Positions 58,238 to 64,000 of a DNA stretch of 64,000 nucleotides are shown here, piece by piece. A program made the position numbers and the translations under genes. Under the pieces are notes generated by a model that did not search any database, was not told the origin of the DNA, and was given only the letters and a program-made list of their open reading frames with translations. Within the stretch, counting starts at the first letter, position 1, and each line of letters begins with the position of its first letter. The stretch is taken from assembly GCA_025174535.1 (NCBI GenBank), contig JALBUN010000024.1, forward strand, positions 1 through 64,000, in the 5' to 3' direction. Source of the DNA: Cantharellus purpuraceus (Eukaryota > Basidiomycota > Agaricomycetes > Cantharellales > Hydnaceae).

Positions 58238-58802
58238 GACGCTTGTTCAGAAATACAACAAATATGTATGTACAACCTATTTTCCTCAAATTTTATACAA
58301 TACACTTCAATTCAAACTTATTTTCATATTTCAACATGATTCTCAAATTTTACACAATATACTAGATTAAAACATATTTTGATATTTTGGCATAATTCTC
58401 AAAAATAATTGTTTTTTCCCCATTTAGTGGTGGCAACTCCCTTGAGGGAACATCCAAATATCATTGATTCTTTCTTATACAATACTTGTAACATAATTTG
58501 AACTATCTTTAATCCCCACCTGGTATTTGTATATCTAAATACCCTATATAATACCAATTATATTCATATATACATTCCTATTATATCCATGTAAATAATT
58601 ATGTTCATCTCAACCAAATATCTTATCTTTTAAAGTTTATTAAAATATAGAATATATGTTTATATTTATGAAAATTTCACACATCCGAAATCTTTTAAGA
58701 TATCCAAATTGTAACTCCCTGGCTTTATGTATCATTGAAATCCTGATGTATATCTCCTATACATCAGAATATTGTATACTGACATGATTCCGAACAAGCG
58801 TC
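58238..58802 (-). mobile_element. PIF/Harbinger-like MITE, copy 2 (inverted)
   Basis: 565 bp, the reverse complement of 321-885 with few differences. The terminal repeats are GACGCTTGTTCAGAA and TTCCGAACAAGCGTC. Flanks are TTT and TTA, so the 3-bp duplication has one mismatch or was damaged. It separates the minisatellite from an LTR-B end fragment. Confidence 0.85.
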
Positions 58803-58872
58803 TTACACACTGTCTGTTTGCTAGGACCATTGCGCGCAGGCTTATAGGATCTATTCCATAAGTGAACTGACA
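58803..58872 (+). repeat. End fragment of LTR-B
   Basis: 70 bp (TTACACACTGTCTGTTTGCT ... AGTGAACTGACA) matching the last 70 bp of the LTRs at 6914-7675 and 8550-9318. It is directly followed by pol sequence, so leader, gag and protease are missing between them. Confidence 0.75.
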
Positions 58873-61860
58873 CCGCCCAATCAATTCCACCGGACCTATC
58901 TATGGTTCCTAAGGAGTATCATGAGTTCACTGACATGTTCAGCAAGTCTAAAGCCAACTCCCTAGTGGAACACCGACCATACGATCTCAAGATTGAGTTG
59001 AATGACAACTCCACCCCTCCGCTTGGCCCTACCTACTCGCTATCCCAAAAAGAGCTACTGGCTCTCTGAACATTCATAGACAAGAACTTGGCCATGGGCT
59101 TCATCTGCCCATCCCTATCCTCCCATGGAGCTCTGGTCCTGTTTGTCCACAAAAAGGATGGATCACTCTGTCTATGAGTCAACTTCTGTGGACTTAACAA
59201 GATCACCAAGAAAGACTGATACCCAATACCCCACACCACGGACCTACTTGAGAGCCCATGAAAGGCTAAGATCTATTCCAAAATAGATCTCTGACATGCC
59301 TACCATCTAGTCCACATCCAAGAAGGCAATGAGTGGAAAACAACTTTCCGCACTTGATATGGATCTTTTGAATGGTGTGTCATGCCCTTCAGACTAACCA
59401 ATGCTCTGGCCACCTTCCAGAGGTTCATGAATGATACCTTTGCTGACCTCCTCGATGTGACCATCCTCGTTTACTTAGATGACATTTTGGTATATTCAGG
59501 TAATGAAGAAGAGCATCAGACACATGTCCAAGAAGTACTCCAACGTCTCTGAAAACATGGCCTCTTCTCCCGTGCCAACAAATGCAAATTCCACTCTGAC
59601 TCAGTCAAGTATCTAGGCTATATCCTCTCCCTGGCAGGACTAACAATTCTGATGACAAAATCAAAGCCATACAGGAATGGCCAGAAGTGTGGAAAGTCAA
59701 AGATGTACAGTCCTTCCTGGGGTTTGCCAACTTCTACCACCACTTCATTTACAGCTACTCCGATATCACTGTTCCACTCACCTGACTTACTAGGAAGGGT
59801 ATCCAATGGAATTTTACTGACAAATGTAGACAGAGCTTTGAGACCTTGAAGAAGGCCTTTACTTCTGCTCTGATACTGACTCATTGGGTTCCAGACGTTC
59901 CTATCCTATTAGAGACTGATGCCTTGGACTATGCACTTGCCGCAACCTTGGCCATTATCTCTCTGGATGATAGACAAGTCCATCCAATTGCTTTTCACTC
60001 ACGTACATTTACACCCCCCAAACTGAACTATGACGTCCATGACAAAGAGCTCCTTGCCATATATGAAACCTTCTGGATATGGAGACACTACCTCGAAGGC
60101 CCCTCCAATCTGGTGGATGTCATAACAGACCACAAGAACTTGGAATGCTTCTCCACAATGAAACTACTCACCCAGAGACAAGTCCAATGGTCCAAGTTGT
60201 CTCAGTTCAACCTCGTTATCTGTTTCCGTCATGGTCAACTCAGAGCAAAGCCCAATGCATTAACTAGACACTGGGATGTCTACCCTAAAGAGGGGAGTAG
60301 CGACTATGCCACTGTAAACCCACACAACTTTTGTCCTGTGTTCACTAATGAGCAGCTGGCATCATCCCTATGAGCATCCACCCTCATGACTCCCACCCTC
60401 TGAGCTGTTACCATTATGGACATCAACCAACTCCACTCCAACATCCACTCATCACTCTGATCGGATCCTGTTGCAGTTAAACACTTGGATGACCCTTCTG
60501 ATCTGAAGTAGTCACTTGACTCTGAAGGACACCTCCGACACAACAACCAGATATACATCCCCAATGCCAACAGTCTCCGACTCTGAGTCTTGCAGTATTA
60601 TCATGATCACCCAATCTCCAGCCATTTTGGGCAAAATCACACACAAGGGTTAATCCAACAAGACTATATATGGCCAAAAATGCGAGAATACATTCAACAC
60701 TACTGTAACTCTTGTACCACATGTATGTGCTCAAAATTGCAAAGGCACAAACCCTATGGAACACTTAAGCAACTTCCGGTCCCAGAGCAACCATGGAACT
60801 CCATCTCCATGGATTTCATAGAGAAGCTCCCCCCATCGCTCGGATATGACACCATACTTGTGATTGTTGACAGGTTCACTAAACAGTCACTATTCATTCC
60901 AATGCATGACACCATCACCTCTGCCTCACTAGCTAAGTTGTTCATTCTCCACATATTCTCTAAACACAGAGTCCCATCACATGTCACGTCCGATCGGGGC
61001 TTGGAGTTCATGTCCTCCTCCTTCTGCACATTAGGAAAGGCTCTTGACATGAAGCTTTATTTCACCTCTGGATACCATCCCGAAGGAGACAGACAAACAG
61101 AACAAATGAATCAATCTCTGGAACAATATCTCTGAGTCTATTGTAACTATCAACAAGACAACTGGGCTGACCTACTTCCAATTGCAGAGTTTGCCTACAA
61201 CAACGCTCCAAATGCAACTACTGGCATCTCTCCATTCTTTGCTAATAAAGGCCACCATCCAAACATCTCTGTCCACCCTGAGAAGGAACTTGCCTCCACC
61301 AAAGCCCACCAATTCATAACTGACCTTGATCAATTACACCAACATCTCTGAGAAACCATCTCCAATACCCAGAAACAATACCAAGTCTCTGCAGACTGAT
61401 GCCACATTCCAGCTCCAGACTTGCAACTTGGAGACAAAGTATTCATCAAGGCTGAACACTTCTGGACCACCCATCCATCGAAGAAACTCTCCAAGAGATA
61501 CTTAGGTCCTTATGAGGTCACTGCTCACACAGGCAGCAGGTCTTTCACCCTCCACCTCCCTGACCACTTCCAAGCAGTTCACCTGGTCTTCCATATATCA
61601 ATGCTTGAACCTGCTACTACAAATGAGATCTCCGGTTGCATGCAACCTCCACCTCCTCCAACTATCATCGAAGGAGATAACAAATATGAGATATCTGAGA
61701 TCCTGGACTCAAAGATCGATCATCAGTACAAGTGCAAGCTCTAGTACCTAGTCAAATGGACTGGATATGAAGGCACCAATGAAGAGTCCTCATGGATCTC
61801 CACATCTGAACTTGATCATGCATCCAAATCCATCTCTGATTTTCACTCTGCTTAGCCAGA
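58873..61860 (+). pseudogene. Chromoviral Gypsy pol: RT, RNase H, integrase, chromodomain
   Basis: RT starts near 58900 (HEFTDMFSKSKANSLVEHRP) and runs through [26 protein letters not shown] and [15 protein letters not shown]. RNase H is at 59846-60280 (ALDYALAATLAII, HDKELLAIYETFWIWRHYL). The integrase is at 60590-61380 (HHCC zinc finger about 60620-60735; VDRFTKQSLFIPMHD; TSDRGLEFMS; TSGYHPEGDRQTEQMN). A chromodomain closes it (YLVKWTGYEGTNEESSWIS) at 61744-61800. Stops are frequent; most are TGA where Arg is expected (for example 59067, 59175, 59217, 59292), and two are TAG. One indel lies near 59645. No gag or protease is present upstream. Confidence 0.88.
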
Positions 61861-62109
61861 CAAACCTGGCCCTCTTATGAATCTTTAAGTTCCATTACTG
61901 ATGCTAATTCTATTATTTCGCGTCATCATTTTCTTACAAGTCACAAAAGGAATTACAAGTCTACCCAACCTCCAAAAGAATCTCACTCTGCCCCATTTTT
62001 CACTGCTCCAAAATATTACAATCACAATCATTTTCATTTTTTAAGTTATACATTGCATTTCCTTTTCCCCTTCCCCTTGTCTACCTCAGGCTCCATCTCC
62101 AACTCATCC
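61861..62109. other. Spacer between convergent pol and antisense ORF
   Basis: About 250 bp, T/C-rich, no ORF. Both flanking coding units end here. Confidence 0.5.
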
Positions 62110-63810
62110 TCACTCTCCATCTGACACCCAATCTTTCTCATCCCCCATGTCCAAATCCTCATCCAAGGGGGCCATGAACTTCTGCAGCCAACGCAACTCA
62201 GCAGTCCGCCAACCCTCCAGAACCTCCTTCCATTTCATCATCTTCACCAACTCCACTAACAACCCCTCCATCCACCGGAGGTGCTCTGACTGAAGGTTAA
62301 CCAGCCAGATAAGCTGGCCCACAGTACTGTTGGGTGCAGAGACGTGCCTCATACCTGTGCCGGTTGTTGCTCCTTCTGATCAGACACCGCTACCCCCAGC
62401 TGCCACAGCACCCATCTCTGTCTGCCACTTTTTGGTCAGACAACCTTCTGATTCTTTCTCCACCCCTCCTTGTACCACTAGTCAGGGCTTGATGCTCCAA
62501 CTTTGGGGATCAAACTTTCCATTGATCCTACACCCTCCTTTCTGACCCTGACAACAATCACAGGACCAAAGGCAGTGAGTTGGGCCAGTGGGCCATACAC
62601 ACTCCACACCCGCATCACAACACAAGTCACAAATTATGCTGGCCCCACCAAATGGCTCCATCAGAGCCAGAGCCTTGGGTGGCCTGCTCCTTCTCGATGC
62701 AGCCTCCAAGTGCTCCCTCTCCTCCTCCTTGTCCTGCTGTTCTGCCACCGCCTTCTCCATCTTGCACTTGTGAAGCTGGATCACTGACCTAGCAATGTGC
62801 AGCTCCTTCTTACAAGTTGCCAATATGTGATTCTCTGCCTTGCACCATATGACCCTCTGATCCGCCTCCCACTTCTCCGTATCAGCACTCGGGTGTGCCT
62901 TCAATGAAAAGACTGCGACCTTGAGATTTTTCTTGGTGGTAGCAGCATAGAGCTCCGCCCTTTTGTGAGCTTCAACTGCAGCTACCCAAGCCATCTCCTC
63001 ATAGCAATTTGAGGTTGGATCTGGCTCCATATCCATCCCAACATCCACACCCACCTTGGGCTCTGCATTTGCATTGAGCTCCATGTTGGCATTGGGATCT
63101 GCCTCCACTTCTGCCCTCTCTGCCTCCACCACATCATCTTCTTCAGCCGCACCCACCACAAATAACAGCCATCACCGCAGACATAATGGCAAGTCCACTG
63201 GAGGGACAGTTGTTGGACAGGTCAACTCCATCTATGTGATCAAGATAATGGCAACCTCGGGGGTTCCCACCCATATTGGCACACTCAGACTCCCTGGGTG
63301 ACTAATTGCCCCTGCCCCAGTCACCTTCAGCCTTGCAGCCTCCATTGTGGCTGCAAGCTCCCTGACCCTGCAGGCTTGCTTGGCCTTCACTTCTTCCTCC
63401 TTCCATCTCCATTCCACCTCAGCCTCCTCCTTCCATCTCCGCTCCTCCTCCTCCTCCTTCCATCTCTGCTGCTCCTCCTCCTCCTTCCATCTCCGTTCTG
63501 CCTCCTCCTCCTTCCGTCTCTGTTCTGCCTCCTCCTCCTCCTTCCATCTCTGTTCTGCCTCCTCCGCCTTCCGTCTCCATTCTGCCTCCTCCTCCTTCCG
63601 TCTCCATTCTGCCTCCTCCTCCTCCTTCCATCTCCACTCCTCTTCTTCTTCCTTCTGTCGGGCCAGGAGCAACTGCTCAAGCTCGGCCACACTCATGTTT
63701 GCCAAAGGGTTTGACATCATTGAGGATAAGACCTCAATCATGCCTCCTTTTATGTCTCCAGACCCCCAGTATAACTCCAATCCCCATCCAATCCACTCAG
63801 ATCCCCACAC
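62110..63810 (-). pseudogene. Coiled-coil/Cys-cluster ORF antisense to Gypsy pol
   Basis: Minus strand, in pieces. 63810-63232 starts MSNPLANMSVAELEQLLLAR and holds a long charged coiled coil made of repeated EEEAEWRRK-type units, then LAATMEAARLKVTGAGAISH. 63159-62482 has ELYAATTKKNLKVAVFSL, more charged helix (CKMEKAVAEQQDKEEEREHL) and a Cys cluster (CDLCCDAGVECVWPTGPTH, CDCCQGQKGGCRI). 62352-62110 is an acidic, Trp-rich tail (APLDEDLDMGDEKDWVSDGE). Frames change between pieces, so this copy is broken or contains introns. The Cys spacing recalls a zinc cluster, which would suggest DNA or nucleic-acid binding. It faces the pol gene at 58873-61860, and a fragment has the same convergent position at 33395-33552. 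Confidence 0.6.
63400..63660. repeat. Tandem 21-27-bp repeats coding for the coiled coil
   Basis: Variants of TCCTCCTCCTTCCATCTCC joined by ATTCTGCC or GTTCTGCC, about ten units differing by 3-bp steps. All length changes are multiples of three, so the minus-strand frame is kept. Confidence 0.85.
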
Positions 63811-64000
63811 ACATGAAATCTATACTCCATTTGGAAACCATCACGTCTCCAATTATCTGTCCGATTGTCACTGCTGAATCTTGCCCATCCATCTCCGGTT
63901 CTGATTGATGCATCAGCATCACCATAGGAACCTGGACATCCATCCCTGTCAGACTTGGCCATACTCATGTAAGGCCTTCGGCCTAGGAGACCCATCACCA
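63775..64000 (-). repeat. Element E, third copy
   Basis: Minus-strand sequence collinear with 34665-34880, including GGTTTCCAAATGGAGTATAG and CCTATGGTGATGCTGATG. It directly precedes the start of the coiled-coil ORF, with an ACATAAAAGG TATA-like box near 63755. It runs off the window edge. Confidence 0.6.

Noticed and set aside
58008..58305. Overlapping ORFs of repeated PSTPP, NSTSI and VELME type on both strands
   Set aside because: All are translations of a 15-bp minisatellite in different frames.
63347..63877. Long plus-strand ORF rich in Ser/Phe/His/Leu
   Set aside because: It is the mirror of the tandem-repeat coiled-coil ORF on the minus strand. The repeat unit has no stops in several frames, so openness there is not evidence of coding.
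1..64000. tRNA and rRNA genes
   Set aside because: No A-box/B-box pair with a plausible cloverleaf and no rRNA-like sequence was recognised by eye. A tRNAscan-SE and Infernal run would settle it.

Overview
This window comes from a filamentous fungus, almost certainly a mushroom-forming basidiomycete (Agaricomycetes). The evidence is the many 45-60 nt GT-AG introns, a NACHT-WD40 NLR gene of the type expanded in that group, Helitron-type and chromoviral transposons, and a basidiomycete-style SLD3 replication protein. About half of the window is transposon debris. The rest is compact, intact host genes.

Layout. 1-9318: nested transposons. A Helitron-type gene (about 2186-5701, minus) is interrupted by a Gypsy LTR that itself holds another solo LTR, and is cut on its left by a further element holding a solo LTR (family A) that holds a 565-bp PIF/Harbinger-like MITE. 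Next come two tandem copies of a module made of a 144-aa ORF plus a downstream LTR (family B). 9319-15490: a NACHT-WD40 NLR pseudogene (minus), its 3' end broken by a solo LTR-A. 15936-31914: host genes, namely a small unknown gene, a Kap123/importin-4 karyopherin (17 exons, 1083 aa), mitochondrial class-2 dihydroorotate dehydrogenase (477 aa), an NAD(P)-binding epimerase/NmrA-like protein (351 aa), a possible small membrane protein and an isoprenylcysteine methyltransferase-like protein (244 aa). 32594-34954: broken Gypsy pieces. 35556-48545: a Copia element (minus) split by a full-length chromoviral Gypsy element (38221-46766, 5-bp target duplication GTTTC), which is itself split by two more solo LTRs (42283-42995 and 44523-45974). 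49113-55784: a 364-aa orphan gene, SLD3 (591 aa) and BCS1 (473 aa). 57366-64000: repeats, an inverted copy of the MITE, a decayed chromoviral pol, and a convergent antisense ORF coding for a coiled coil and a Cys cluster.

The exon chains given for KAP123, DHODH, the epimerase, ICMT, SLD3, BCS1 and the 364-aa gene each sum to a multiple of three with no internal stop, so they look functional. The pol genes are dead. Most of their premature stops are TGA where the family has Arg, which points to C-to-T decay at CpG. The observations most worth following are a small accessory ORF with its own TATA-like promoter, found just upstream of the 3' LTR in two divergent Gypsy families, clusters of TGA(C/G)TCA bZIP-type sites in the LTR promoters, and the repeated convergent pairing of Gypsy pol with an antisense coiled-coil/Cys-cluster ORF.
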